Origin: Pseudomonas sp. S35
GTDB lineage: Bacteria; Pseudomonadota; Gammaproteobacteria; Pseudomonadales; Pseudomonadaceae
Length of the DNA: 64,000 nucleotides
Direction: 5' to 3'
Assembly (NCBI RefSeq): GCF_009866765.1
Contig: NZ_CP019431.1
Span: forward strand, 2,666,001-2,730,000
Shown: positions 50,990-60,418 of the stretch, piece after piece
Layout: each line of letters opens with the position of its first letter
Numbering within the stretch: position 1 is the first letter of the stretch
Notes under the pieces: model-generated
What the model was told of the DNA's origin: nothing
The model's input: the letters and a program-made list of their open reading frames with translations, nothing else
Databases searched by the model: none
Made by a program: the position numbers and the translations under genes

Positions 50990-52400
50990 GGCGCATAGGT
51001 ATCTAGACACCTCTTAAAGGCTGGCATATAACTCTGTGGTGAGCGGGCTTGCCCCGCGCCGGGCTGCGCAGCAGCCCCAAAACCAGGGCACTCGGTGTGT
51101 CTGGAAAAACTGGGTGGCGTTGATGGGGCCGCTTCGCAGCCCAGCGCGGGGCAAGCCAGCTCACCACAAAAAAACGCGCTCACCACAGAGTTGTGTAGAT
51201 ACCGACGCCCCGATGGCCAAGGGTATCTACATAACGTCCAATGGATGCTGAACCCCTGCCAAACAAGCTGTTGTGGTGAGCGGGCTTGCCCCGCGCTGGG
51301 CTGCGCAGCGGCCCCAAAACCAGGGCGCTCGGTGCGTCTGGAAAAACTGGGTGGCGTTGATGGGGCCGCTTCGCAGCCCAGCGCGGGGCAAGCCCGCTCA
51401 CCACAAAAAAACGCGCTCACCACAGAGTTGTGTAGATACCGACGCCCCGATGGCCATGGGTATCTACACAACGTCCAATGGATGCTGAATCTCTGGCAAA
51501 CAGGCTGTTGTGGTGAGCGGGCTTGCCCCGCGCTGGGCTGCGCAGCGGCCCCAAAACCAGGGCACTCGGTGCGTCTGGAAAAACTGGGTGGCGTTGATGG
51601 GGCCGCTTCGCAGCCCAGCGCGGGGCAAGCCCGCTCACCACAAAAAAAACGCGCTCACCACAGAGTTGTGTAGATACCGACGCCCCGATGGCCAAGGGTA
51701 TCTACATAACGTCCAATGGATGCTGAATCTCTGGCAAACAAGCTGTTGTGGTGAGCGGGCTTGCCCCGCGCTGGGCTGCGCAGCGGCCCCAAAACCAGGG
51801 CACTCGGTGTGTCTGGAAAAACTGGGTGGCGTTGATGGGGCCGCTTCGCAGCCCAGCGCGGGGCAAGCCCGCTCACCACAAAAAAACGCGCTCATCACAG
51901 AGTTGTGTAGATACCGACGCCCGCATGGCCTTGGGTATCTACACAACGTCCAATGGATGCTGAACCTCTGGCAAACAAGCTGTTGTGGTGAGCGGGCTTG
52001 CCCCGCGCCGGGCTGCGCAGCAGCCCCAAAACCAGGGCGCTCGGTGTGTCTGGAAAAACTGGGTGGCGGTGATGGGGCCGCTTCGCAGCCCAGCGCGGGG
52101 CAAGCCCGCTCACCACAGAAAAAAATGCGCTCATCACAGAGTTGTGTAGATACCGACGTCCGCATGGCCTTGGGTATCTACATAACGTCCAATGGGTGCT
52201 GAATCTCTGGCAAACAAGCTGTTGTGGTGAGCGGGCTTGCCCCGCGCCGGGCTGCGCAGCGGCCCCAAAACCAGGCGCTGAGTTCTAACAGAAAAATCCC
52301 GTTGCCTTTATGGGGGCCGCTTCGCAGCCCAGCGCGGGGCAAGCCCGCTCACCACAGAAAAAAATGCGCTCATCACAGAGTTGTGTAGATACCGACGCCC
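50990..52400. repeat. tandem array of six palindromic 237-bp units
   Basis: Units begin (GTGGTGAGCGGGCTTG) at 51036, 51273, 51510, 51748, 51985 and 52224, so the period is 237-239. Each holds two palindromes. The first is a REPIN with arms GTGAGCGGGCTTGCCCCGCG to CGGGGCAAGCCCGCTCAC spanning about 110 bases. The second is a shorter one formed by GTTGTGTAGATACC and GGTATCTACACAAC at the unit junction. The last unit is diverged in its loop. A decayed arm at 50997-51010 marks the left edge and GTTGTGTAGATACC at 52380 the right edge. This explains the whole 1.5-kb gene-free gap. Confidence 0.95.
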
Positions 52401-52435
52401 CTCCCGCAGTGGGTATTGAGTGTTTGGATGTCTGG

Positions 52436-52990
52436 TCACTTGCCGCCGGTGATTTGCTTCACCAGTTCAGCATGTCCCTTTGCATCATCCGCGCGTGAGA
52501 TCGCCTGGATCACCAGCAGGTGATTCCCCGAGCCGCCCAGGAACGTGGAGTTCAAGGTCTTGCCGCCGCCTTGAGTGGCGGTGCTGTCCACCTGGCGCAG
52601 GCCCAGGCCCTTGATGGTCAGTTTCTTCTCACTTTGCTTTTTGAAGTCGGGCAGGGCGGCGCTCTGGTCTTTGACGAAGCCGGCCACGGCACCGTCGAGG
52701 AACTGCGGGTCGTTGTCTCCGATCTTAACCCCGTCGTTACGCACGGTTTCGGCGACGATCACCACACTTTTAGCCGTCTGGTTGGCGTACATCGTGCCTT
52801 GGGTGTCGGCAGTGCCATCCTCGGCCTTTCCGGCCGGCAGGGTGTCGGCGGTGTAGGCTTTGGGCAGGCTGAAGGTGAATTTGCCGCCCAGGGTGGAGAT
52901 GGTCTGGGTGGTCGGCTTGGCAGCGGCGAATACGCTGCCGGCGGTAAGCGCAAGGGCCAGCAGGGCAGCGGTCTTGGTGAAAGTGGCCAT
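52436..52990 (-). CDS. periplasmic protein of unknown function (DcrB-like)
   Basis: The 184-residue protein has a clear signal peptide (KTAALLALALTAGSVFAAA) and a mature part with GGKFTFSLPKAYTADTLPAG, DGAVAGFVKDQSA and KLTIKGLGLRQVD blocks, alternating strand and helix. This is reminiscent of DcrB-type periplasmic proteins; the family call is weak. No cysteine is present. GGAGCG lies before the ATG. Its 3' end abuts the repeat array. It may be co-directional with, but is separate from, the Kef gene on the same strand upstream. Confidence 0.65.
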   Translation of the reverse strand: MATFTKTAALLALALTAGSVFAAAKPTTQTISTLGGKFTFSLPKAYTADTLPAGKAEDGTADTQGTMYANQTAKSVVIVAETVRNDGVKIGDNDPQFLDGAVAGFVKDQSAALPDFKKQSEKKLTIKGLGLRQVDSTATQGGGKTLNSTFLGGSGNHLLVIQAISRADDAKGHAELVKQITGGK

Positions 52991-53062
52991 GAAGCGCTCC
53001 AGGGATGAACGAAATTGCGGCGTATTCTGTCAGAAAAATCGCAATATCGTTCATCCGTGGCC

Positions 53063-54871
53063 TCACACCTTGTCGGACTCTTCCTCAAGTCTGTCCATTT
53101 CAAACAGTCGCGCCAGTTCTGTGCGGGCTTCCTGGGCGGTTTGCATCACCTTGGCTGCGTCGTCGTATACCGCGTGCTGGGCTGCGAGCACTTGCAGATC
53201 GTGGTTTTTGAAGCGGGTGATGCGCGCATCGGCCTGGGCCTGGGTCAAGCCCAGGCCCACCAAGGTACGGCGGCTCATTTCCAGGCTTGAGTAGAAGGTT
53301 TCGCGGACCGGCGAGGCGTCCAGGTCTACCAGGCGGTGCACGTGCTGGCGGTTGCGGGCGCGGGCGATGATCTTCATGTGGGGGTAGAGGCTGCGCACCA
53401 ACTCGGCGGTCTTGATGTTGATCTCCGGGTCATCCATGGCGATCACAAAGAACTCCGCCTGGTCGACCTTGGCCGCATGCAGGATCTCGGGGCGTTGTGG
53501 GTCGCCGTAGAACACCGGCATGCCGCCGAAGCTGCGGGTCAGCTCGATGGTTTCCACCGAGGTGTCGAGGGCGATGAACGAGATGTTCTGGGCCCGCAGG
53601 ATCCGCGCCACGATCTGGCCCATACGGCCCATTCCGGCGATCACTACACGCGGCGCATCGCTTTCGATGGCGCGGTATTCCTCGGGCACTTCCACCGGTT
53701 TGACCTTGGGTTTGAACAGCTTCGGGCACACTAGCAACAGCAGCGGCGTCACGGCCATCGACAGGGTGATGGTCAGCACCAGGATGTCGTACAGGTGCGG
53801 TTCAAACAGGCCCTGGTCGCGACCGATCTTGAACACCACAAAGGCGAATTCACCGCCGGCTGCCAGTACCACACCCAGGCGCAGGGCGCTTTCGCGATTG
53901 AGGTCGCCCACCAGCCGGGCCACGGCGTAGAGCAGCGGCAGCTTGAGGCCGATCAACAGCAAGGTCAGGCCGATCACCACCAGGGGCGAACTGAGCAACA
54001 GGCTGAGGTTGGCACCCATGCCCACGCTGATAAAGAACAGCCCCAGCAGCAGGCCCTTGAACGGTTCGATCTGGGACTCGAGTTCGTGGCGGTATTCCGA
54101 ATCCGCCAGCAGCAGGCCGGCGAGGAAGGCACCAAGGGCCATGGACACGCCGACCAGTTCCATCAGCCAGGCGGTGCCGATCACCACCAGCAGCGCGGTG
54201 GCGGTGGACACTTCGCGCAGGCCGGTCTTGGCGACGATGCGAAACACCGGCCGCAGCAGGTAACGCCCGCCGATGATCACCACGGCAATGCTGCCGAGGA
54301 TCTGCAGGACGTGTTGCACGCCTTGGGCTTCGGTGGTCGGATGATCACTGCCGGCCAGCAACGGCACCATGGCGATCAGCGGAATTGCTGCAATGTCCTG
54401 GAACAGCAAGATGGCAAACGCCAGGCGCCCGTGGGGCTGGTTAAGCTCCTTGCGCTCGGCCAGGCTTTGCAGGCCAAACGCAGTCGACGACAGCGCCAGG
54501 CCCAAGCCCAGCACGATGGCGCTGTTCCAGGCCTGCCCAAATACCCAGAGCGCCACTGCGCCCATCACCAGCCCGGTCAAAAGCACCTGGGCCAGGCCGA
54601 CGCCGAATACCGACTTGCGCATCACCCATAAACGCTTGGGTGACAGTTCCAGGCCGATGATGAACAGCAGCAACACCACGCCCAGTTCCGAAAACTGCGC
54701 CACGCTCTGCGGGTTGCCCACCAGGCCCAGCACCGACGGGCCGATGATCACTCCGGCGAACAGATAGCCCAGCACCGCACCCAATTGCAGGCGTTTGGCC
54801 AGGGGCACGGTCAGCACGGCGGCGAGCAGGAACACCACGGCTGCTTGTAACAGGTTGCCTTCATGGGGCAT
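53063..54871 (-). CDS. Kef-type potassium/proton antiporter
   Basis: The 602-residue protein has a monovalent cation:proton antiporter-2 membrane part of about 12 spans (residues 1-380) with GLALSSTAFGLQSLAERKEL and LLFQDIAAIPL motifs. A cytoplasmic TrkA-N/RCK domain follows (VVIAGMGRMGQIVARILRAQN, about 405-525). The tail is acidic (MDRLEEESDKV). This is the KefB/KefC layout, which exports K+ during electrophile stress under glutathione control. GGAG precedes the ATG at 54871; the upstream ATG at 54898 lacks a ribosome site. No KefF/KefG partner gene is next to it. Confidence 0.93.
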   Translation of the reverse strand: MPHEGNLLQAAVVFLLAAVLTVPLAKRLQLGAVLGYLFAGVIIGPSVLGLVGNPQSVAQFSELGVVLLLFIIGLELSPKRLWVMRKSVFGVGLAQVLLTGLVMGAVALWVFGQAWNSAIVLGLGLALSSTAFGLQSLAERKELNQPHGRLAFAILLFQDIAAIPLIAMVPLLAGSDHPTTEAQGVQHVLQILGSIAVVIIGGRYLLRPVFRIVAKTGLREVSTATALLVVIGTAWLMELVGVSMALGAFLAGLLLADSEYRHELESQIEPFKGLLLGLFFISVGMGANLSLLLSSPLVVIGLTLLLIGLKLPLLYAVARLVGDLNRESALRLGVVLAAGGEFAFVVFKIGRDQGLFEPHLYDILVLTITLSMAVTPLLLLVCPKLFKPKVKPVEVPEEYRAIESDAPRVVIAGMGRMGQIVARILRAQNISFIALDTSVETIELTRSFGGMPVFYGDPQRPEILHAAKVDQAEFFVIAMDDPEINIKTAELVRSLYPHMKIIARARNRQHVHRLVDLDASPVRETFYSSLEMSRRTLVGLGLTQAQADARITRFKNHDLQVLAAQHAVYDDAAKVMQTAQEARTELARLFEMDRLEEESDKV

Positions 54872-55115
54872 TGCGAACTCCAGGATCTTGAAAACCAATC
54901 AACAGGTGCGTATTAGAGCGCTTTTTACATGTTGAAAATTGTGTTTTTGCTGCGTATCCGGCCGATGTCTCGCGGCTCGTTACCGGGCAATGAGCTGCTT
55001 GCTGGCGTCTTGGAAGGTCATGCAAACAATTTGCCGTGGATTGCGAGTGGAAGTCTGGCAACTTCAAACCTGGTTTTATGCCTTTGAGTTTATATTCCTT
55101 GGGTGGCATATTTGC

Positions 55116-55305
55116 ATGAGCTGGGACATTGAATACACGGAACCGAGTGTTGTAAGCCTTTGATCCACGGCGATACGCGTTACTGCTGATCGGTGGAGAT
55201 AAGACCGGACAACACCGATGGTATGAGGAGCACGTGCCGCTGGCAGAAAAGTTGTACGACGTACATTTGAATATGTTGAGTCAAGAGGGCCGTAACCATG
55301 GCTAA
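55116..55305 (+). pseudogene. deleted HigB-like (phage Gp49-type) toxin remnant
   Basis: The start ATG at 55116 gives MSWDIEYTE, the normal N-terminus of this toxin family. The frame then stops at 55161. In a different frame from 55156 the C-terminal half is intact: AFDPRRYALLLIGGDKTG, RWYEEHVPLAEKLYDVHL and MLSQEGRNHG, ending TAA at 55305. The middle third of the toxin (roughly 50-60 codons) is missing, and the two ends are out of frame. The remnant overlaps the antitoxin ATG by eight bases, the usual operon joint. This leaves an orphan antitoxin. Confidence 0.85.
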
Positions 55306-55603
55306 AAAATTCGCCGAACTTCAAGCTTGCATGACGCCGCAGGCCCGTGCCGATGCCAAGCAGTTGTTTGAGCTGCACCTCAAGCAAATGCCGCTGCACG
55401 AGCTGCGCAAGGCTCAGCAACTGAGCCAGGAGAGCCTGGCCAAAGCGCTGAATATCAACCAGGCCGCCGTTTCCAAGATGGAGCGGCGCACAGACATGTA
55501 CATCAGCACCTTGCGTGATTACATCCGCGCAATGGGCGCAGAGCTGGAGATTATTGCGACGTTTCCTGATGGGCAGGTAAAGATCGACAATTTTGCGTAT
55601 TGA
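55298..55603 (+). CDS. XRE-family antitoxin (HigA-like), orphan
   Basis: The 101-residue protein has an N-terminal helical part (ARADAKQLFELHLKQMP) and an XRE helix-turn-helix at about residues 34-90 (LRKAQQLSQESLAKALNINQAAVSKMERR). This is the usual antitoxin of HigB/Gp49-type modules. It is full length. The cognate toxin upstream is broken by an internal deletion, so it may now act only as a repressor. AGGGCC precedes the ATG. A terminator follows. Confidence 0.92.
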   Translation: MAKKFAELQACMTPQARADAKQLFELHLKQMPLHELRKAQQLSQESLAKALNINQAAVSKMERRTDMYISTLRDYIRAMGAELEIIATFPDGQVKIDNFAY

Positions 55604-55615
55604 ACCTGTCGCAGT

Positions 55616-55642
55616 AGCCCGGCCAAGTGTCGGGCTTTTTTT
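55616..55642 (+). terminator. rho-independent terminator after the antitoxin gene
   Basis: AGCCCG and CGGGCT pair across a nine-base loop and are followed by six T. It also lies at the 3' end of the convergent EamA gene. Confidence 0.85.
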
Positions 55643-56529
55643 CAGCGGCGATTATTTTCAGTCGGCATCACGGCAAGGCGCCCGCGGTACAAGCCCACCG
55701 CCAGCCCGGCAATGATGATCGCAATCGAGATTAGGTTTGGCGTGGAAATACGCTCACCAATGATCAACATCGAACTGGTGATTCCGAACACCGGGATCAA
55801 CAACGACAGCGGTGCCACCGTGGACACGGGATACAGCCTGAGCAGCGAATTCCAGCCCCAATAGGCGAAATGCGTGGCCAGGTACACCTGGAACCCAATG
55901 GACAGGGTTGCCGTCAGGTCGAGGCTTTCGTGCAAGCCTGCGAACGCGGCGCTGCCTTTCATCAACCAGGCAATGAGAAACAACGGAAGCGGCGGGAACA
56001 GGCTGGCCCAGACCATGAACGAGAAGATCTCCTTCACGCCCGATTGCTTGATGATGACGTTGCCCACGCTCCAGGCCACGGCACTGAGCACGATCAGCAG
56101 CACGCCCAGCAGGGCGTGGTTGCCTGCCTGGGTGCACATGATCCCCGCCAGTCCGGCCAGGGCGAGGCAGGCACCGAGCTTCTGTGCGCCACGGATTTTT
56201 TCCTTGAACAGCAAAAAGCCCCAGCCCATGGTGAAAAACACGCTGAGTTGAATGATCAATGAAGCGATCCCGGGGCTTACACCCAATTGAATCCCGTAGT
56301 TGATCACGCCCCACATCCCCAGCCCGAAGATAAAGCCGTAGGCGGCGACGTAGCGAAATTGCACGGCGGGGCGCTTGACGAAAAACACCAGTGGCAGGGC
56401 GGCGAGGGCAAAGCGCAGGCCCGTGAGGACAAAGGGGTCGACGGAACGCAAGCCTAACTGGGTGATGGGGAAATTGACCCCCCAGACCAGCGTGACGAGC
56501 ACGGCCAGGACCAGATGCTTTTTGTGCAT
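55642..56529 (-). CDS. EamA/DMT family exporter
   Basis: The 295-residue protein has ten predicted membrane spans arranged as two EamA repeats (about 5-135 and 140-285). The N-terminal VLAVLVTLVWGVNFPITQLGL and GLRFALAALPLVFF segments are typical. Such carriers export amino-acid or nucleoside-type metabolites (for example cysteine precursors) from the cytoplasm. No clear ribosome site other than AGAAGG before the ATG. A divergent AraC-type regulator gene begins 97 bases away and is a likely controller. Confidence 0.9.
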   Translation of the reverse strand: MHKKHLVLAVLVTLVWGVNFPITQLGLRSVDPFVLTGLRFALAALPLVFFVKRPAVQFRYVAAYGFIFGLGMWGVINYGIQLGVSPGIASLIIQLSVFFTMGWGFLLFKEKIRGAQKLGACLALAGLAGIMCTQAGNHALLGVLLIVLSAVAWSVGNVIIKQSGVKEIFSFMVWASLFPPLPLFLIAWLMKGSAAFAGLHESLDLTATLSIGFQVYLATHFAYWGWNSLLRLYPVSTVAPLSLLIPVFGITSSMLIIGERISTPNLISIAIIIAGLAVGLYRGRLAVMPTENNRR

Positions 56530-56625
56530 GAACCTTCTCTTGTGGCAGTGACGAGGGCGACGATTTTAGAAAACAACCCAATGGCCCGCTTGCGCTTTCA
56601 GGTCGTAATTTGACAGTATCGGGCC

Positions 56626-57408
56626 ATGATTCCGACGTTTGATTCCAATAGCCCCGAAGCGCTCGTTACCTTGCGTGAATACCCGGCAGGCACCGTGTTT
56701 GAGCGGCACACCCATGCGCGCGGGCAGTTCGCCTATGCCTCTTGTGGCGCCCTGCGCATGTTCACTGACCAGGGCAACTGGGTGGTGCCGCCGCAGCGGG
56801 CGATCTGGGTGCCCGTCGGTGTGCCCCATGAAATGCACATGCGCGGCGATGTGGTGATGCTCAACACCTATCTGGATGATGAGGCGGCGGCGCGTGCCGG
56901 CCTGCCGGAGCGCTGCCAGGTATTTGACGTCTCGCCACTGCTCAGGCATCTGCTGGAAGCGGCATTGGCCATCGGACCAGCGGCGCCGGCCAGCGTCAGG
57001 CAGTATTGCGTGCTGACGCTGTTGATCGATGAAATGGGCGCCATGCCCGAGCTGCCCCTCAGTGCCCCGTTGCCCAGCGAGGTGCGGCTTGCAGCGGCCT
57101 GTCAGCGTTTTCTCGAAGCGCCCACCCAGACACTCTCCATCGACGATATGGCCGATTGGTCGAACATGAGTCGCCGCACGTTTACCCGGCACTTCCTGGA
57201 GAACACCGGCATGACGTTTGTAGCCTGGCGCCAGCAGGTGTGCCTGCTGGAAGCCACCGCACGCCTCAGCCACGGCGTGTCCATTACCGATGTAGCGTTC
57301 GGGTTGGGCTTTAGCAGCCCCAGCGCCTTCACGTCGGTGTTTAGGCGCAACCTGGGCGATTCACCTGCGCGTTACCTGGCAAAATCCAAGGCGGCGGCTG
57401 CGTTCTGA
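56626..57408 (+). CDS. AraC-family transcriptional regulator with cupin sensor
   Basis: The 260-residue protein has an N-terminal cupin-like sensor (VFERHTHARGQFAYASCGALRM, PPQRAIWVPVGVPHEMHM) and a C-terminal double helix-turn-helix at about 165-255 (MADWSNMSRRTFTRHFLENTGM, ITDVAFGLGFSSPSAFTSVFRRNLG). It is divergent from the EamA exporter gene, so it probably controls that gene and itself. The start ATG has no strong ribosome site. Confidence 0.92.
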   Translation: MIPTFDSNSPEALVTLREYPAGTVFERHTHARGQFAYASCGALRMFTDQGNWVVPPQRAIWVPVGVPHEMHMRGDVVMLNTYLDDEAAARAGLPERCQVFDVSPLLRHLLEAALAIGPAAPASVRQYCVLTLLIDEMGAMPELPLSAPLPSEVRLAAACQRFLEAPTQTLSIDDMADWSNMSRRTFTRHFLENTGMTFVAWRQQVCLLEATARLSHGVSITDVAFGLGFSSPSAFTSVFRRNLGDSPARYLAKSKAAAAF

Positions 57409-57502
57409 TCGTTTGGCAGCCGCCACGTCGGTCAGGATTCACCTTCCAGTGGCCCTGCCTTTGTTACTATCGCCCGCCCTTGTCACCAGGAGTCACCGGC
57501 CC

Positions 57503-59056
57503 ATGCAACACCAGTGGGATGAAATGCACCGCACCCGCAAACCCACGTTCGTACTGTGTGGCGAGCCTCAGGGGGATGTGCTCAATCTCTACGTGCACGG
57601 CTATTCGGCGTTCTTCAACCGGCAGCAACTGGGCAACTTCAAGGCCCAGTTGGCGGGCATCGACGGTTCGACCAACCTGATGCTGTTCTGGCCGGCGGGG
57701 CATTTTCTGGAAAACCTGTTTGCGCCGTTCAAGGACGTGATCGCCGCGATGCTCGGCGGCGGCAGCGTGGGTGCGGCCACGGTGGGGGTAGGCAAGGCGA
57801 TTGGCTATTTTCTCGACCACTACAAAAGTGTCGAGGCGCGGGTGGATGAGGTGGCCAGGAGTTTGCTGCCGGAACTGGCCGCTTACCTGCATGGGGAGTC
57901 GCTGCAGGTGCGGCGTATCAACCTGATCGGCCATTCCCTGGGCGCGCGGATTCTGGTCAAGAGCCTGCTGGCCAGCCCCGAAACCGCACGGGAGCTGCCG
58001 TTGGACAACCTGTTGTTGATGGGTGGGGCGATCTGCACGTCGAGCCCGTGGGATGAGGTGTCCGCGCCGCTCAAGGGGCGGCTGATCAACTGCCATTCCA
58101 GCAAGGACTGGGCCCTGGCCCTGAAACCGGACACCGAGCGTTGCATCGGCCGTTACGCGATCCCGGTCACGCCGGCGCTCAAGGCCAAGGTGACCAATGT
58201 GCACTTGGCCACGTTCGACCACGCCGCCTACTGGCCACAACTGCAGACCGTGGTGCAGTACACCGACCTGCTACACGAGCGGCGCGGCATGATCCGTTCC
58301 GACCAGCGCAGCAGCGAGGTGCGCTTTGCCGAAGAGGACGTGGAGCTGCTCCCGGTGTTGATGCAGGCACGGCCGCAAGAGTTGAAGTTTCTCGCCGAGT
58401 TAATGGCGCAAAAGCGCAGTGCGTCGATCGACGCTACGGTGCGCGAGCCGCTCAAGCTGGCCATCGAGTTGCAGCGCATGGGCGGCGATACCTTTATGAA
58501 CCTGGCCCGTGGTCATGGCGTGAGTTATCGCCAGCTCGCCGAAGAGGTGGCGCAGCGCCTGGGAATCAAGTTCGATGAGGCCCTTGAAAACGTGGTACTG
58601 GCAGAGGTTGAAGCCCGGGTCGCAGAGACATTGATCCAGCAGTACAAGGAAAAACTCAGCAATGCGGACCGGCAGGTGTTCGACGCCGAACTCAAGGCGG
58701 CCGCGCAAAAAGAGCAGGGGTTGTTCAATCGCATTGATGTCGGTCGTTCGGCCACCACGGCGCTTAGCGGTACTGCATTGGCGGGGCTGACCGGGTTTAT
58801 CCTGCGCCGTGGTGCGGCCACCGCTATCCCTGTGGTGGGCCAGGCGTTAGCGGCGGCGATGCTGTTGGTCAGCGGTGTGCGGGCGTTTTCTGGCCCTGCG
58901 TATTCCATCACCACCCTGGCCGTACTGGTGGTCGGGGTGATTCGCCAGCGCATGGAGCGGGAAGCGCTGAACCAGGAGATGGACCTGGTAGTGCAAGCGG
59001 TGGAGGCGTTTGATCTGCCTCGGGATACGGTGATGCGCACGGTCGTGTCCGACTGA
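57503..59056 (+). CDS. DUF726/TMCO4-type alpha/beta hydrolase with membrane tail
   Basis: The 517-residue protein shows an alpha/beta hydrolase core: YVHGYSAFFNRQQL at the N-terminus, IGHSLGARILVKSLL with Ser145, and LATFDHAAYWP as the likely His region. This resembles DUF726/TMCO4 proteins. The C-terminal 100 residues hold Gly/Ala-rich hydrophobic segments (TALSGTALAGLTGFILRR, GQALAAAMLLVSGVRAF) likely to enter a membrane. AGGAG is ten bases before the ATG at 57503. The frame is open upstream to 57413 without a ribosome site. Target lipid unknown. Confidence 0.75.
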   Translation: MQHQWDEMHRTRKPTFVLCGEPQGDVLNLYVHGYSAFFNRQQLGNFKAQLAGIDGSTNLMLFWPAGHFLENLFAPFKDVIAAMLGGGSVGAATVGVGKAIGYFLDHYKSVEARVDEVARSLLPELAAYLHGESLQVRRINLIGHSLGARILVKSLLASPETARELPLDNLLLMGGAICTSSPWDEVSAPLKGRLINCHSSKDWALALKPDTERCIGRYAIPVTPALKAKVTNVHLATFDHAAYWPQLQTVVQYTDLLHERRGMIRSDQRSSEVRFAEEDVELLPVLMQARPQELKFLAELMAQKRSASIDATVREPLKLAIELQRMGGDTFMNLARGHGVSYRQLAEEVAQRLGIKFDEALENVVLAEVEARVAETLIQQYKEKLSNADRQVFDAELKAAAQKEQGLFNRIDVGRSATTALSGTALAGLTGFILRRGAATAIPVVGQALAAAMLLVSGVRAFSGPAYSITTLAVLVVGVIRQRMEREALNQEMDLVVQAVEAFDLPRDTVMRTVVSD

Positions 59057-59097
59057 TAAGCTACGCCCCTGTCTAGTGTGTTTGCCTGGGATACCGC

Positions 59098-60417
59098 GTG
59101 AAATTCAACCTGCCGAAAATCGCTACCGCTCCGTTCTGCCCACCGGAGGTGGCCGGTTCTGTCGCCGTTGACCCCAAGGCTTCATTCTTCAAGCGCATGC
59201 TGATGTTCGCAGGTCCCGGCCTGCTGATTTCCATCGGCTACATGGACCCAGGCAACTGGGCCACGGCTATCGAGGCGGGTTCGCGCTACGGCTACAGTTT
59301 GTTATTTGTGGTATTGCTCGCCAGCCTGGCAGGCATGGCTGTGCAGTGCCTGTGCTCGCGGCTGGGTATCGCCACGGGCAAGGACCTGGCGCAACTGTGC
59401 CGTGAGCGCTACAGCAAACGCTCCGCGCGCACCCAGTGGTTGCTGGCGGAAGTTTCGATTATCGCCACCGACCTGGCCGAAGTGCTCGGCTGCGCCCTGG
59501 CGTTTCACTTGCTGTTGGGCGTGTCGCTGACCACCGGCATTGTCATCACCGCGTTCGATACGTTGCTGATCCTGGCCCTGCAAAACCGAGGCTTCCGTCG
59601 CCTGGAAGCGATCATGTTGGCGTTGGTGGCGACCATCGGCGTGTGTTTCTTTATCGAACTGGTGTTGATCAAGCCCTATTGGCCGGATGTGTTCAGTGGC
59701 TTCACGCCGTCATTGTCGGCCATCAGCGATGCCGCGCCGCTGTACTTGGCCATCGGCATCCTGGGTGCCACGGTCATGCCCCATAACCTCTACCTGCATA
59801 GTTCGATCGTGCAAACCCGGCTGATCGGCAAAGACCTGGCCAGCAAGCAGGACGCGGTCAAGCTGGCGCGTATCGACACCATCGGCTCCCTGGCGCTGGC
59901 CCTGCTGGTCAACGCGGCCATCCTGGTACTCGCCGCGGCTGCGTTCCACAAAACCGGCCACACTGACGTGGTGGAAATCCAGGACGCGTATCACCTGCTT
60001 GACCCGCTGGTCGGCGGTGCATTTGCCAGCATCCTGTTCGGCGTTGCGTTACTGGCGTCGGGGCAAAGCTCGACGTTTACCGGCACCATCGCCGGGCAGG
60101 TGATCATGGAAGGCTACTTGAACCTGCGCATTCCCTGCTGGCAACGCCGCCTGATCACCCGTGGGCTGGCCCTGATCCCGGCGTTTCTAGGGGTGTGGCT
60201 GATGGGCGACGATGCGATTGGCAAGTTGCTGATCCTCAGCCAGGTGGTGCTGAGCCTGCAACTGCCGTTTGCACTGTACCCACTGATCCGCATGACGAGC
60301 GACAAGCAACTGATGGGGCCGTTCGTCAATCGGTTGCCTACCCGGCTATTGGCGTGGTTTCTGTTTGCGGTGATCAGTGGGGCGAATGCGTGGTTGATTG
60401 GCCAGTGGGTGTTTTAA
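59098..60417 (+). CDS. mntH: Nramp-family Mn2+/Fe2+ transporter MntH
   Basis: The 439-residue protein has eleven predicted membrane spans and the two Nramp metal motifs: GYMDPGNWAT in the first span and ATVMPHNLYLHSSIVQTR in the sixth. It couples uptake of divalent metal to protons at the inner membrane. Full length for the family. The start is a GTG at 59098 with only a weak ribosome site. It ends one base before the convergent LysR gene. No MntR site was identified. Confidence 0.96.
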   Translation: MKFNLPKIATAPFCPPEVAGSVAVDPKASFFKRMLMFAGPGLLISIGYMDPGNWATAIEAGSRYGYSLLFVVLLASLAGMAVQCLCSRLGIATGKDLAQLCRERYSKRSARTQWLLAEVSIIATDLAEVLGCALAFHLLLGVSLTTGIVITAFDTLLILALQNRGFRRLEAIMLALVATIGVCFFIELVLIKPYWPDVFSGFTPSLSAISDAAPLYLAIGILGATVMPHNLYLHSSIVQTRLIGKDLASKQDAVKLARIDTIGSLALALLVNAAILVLAAAAFHKTGHTDVVEIQDAYHLLDPLVGGAFASILFGVALLASGQSSTFTGTIAGQVIMEGYLNLRIPCWQRRLITRGLALIPAFLGVWLMGDDAIGKLLILSQVVLSLQLPFALYPLIRMTSDKQLMGPFVNRLPTRLLAWFLFAVISGANAWLIGQWVF

Positions 60418-60418
60418 G

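Noticed and set aside
50869..52202. Several long open frames on both strands with repeated peptides such as VSGLAPRWAAQRP
   Set aside because: They are produced by the 237-bp tandem repeats, whose length is divisible by three, and they run through the palindromes on both strands. No ribosome sites or protein families are seen.
50990..52400. Possible CRISPR-like array
   Set aside because: The period is 237 bases, whole units are near-identical and there are no unique spacers; it is a REPIN-type tandem array.
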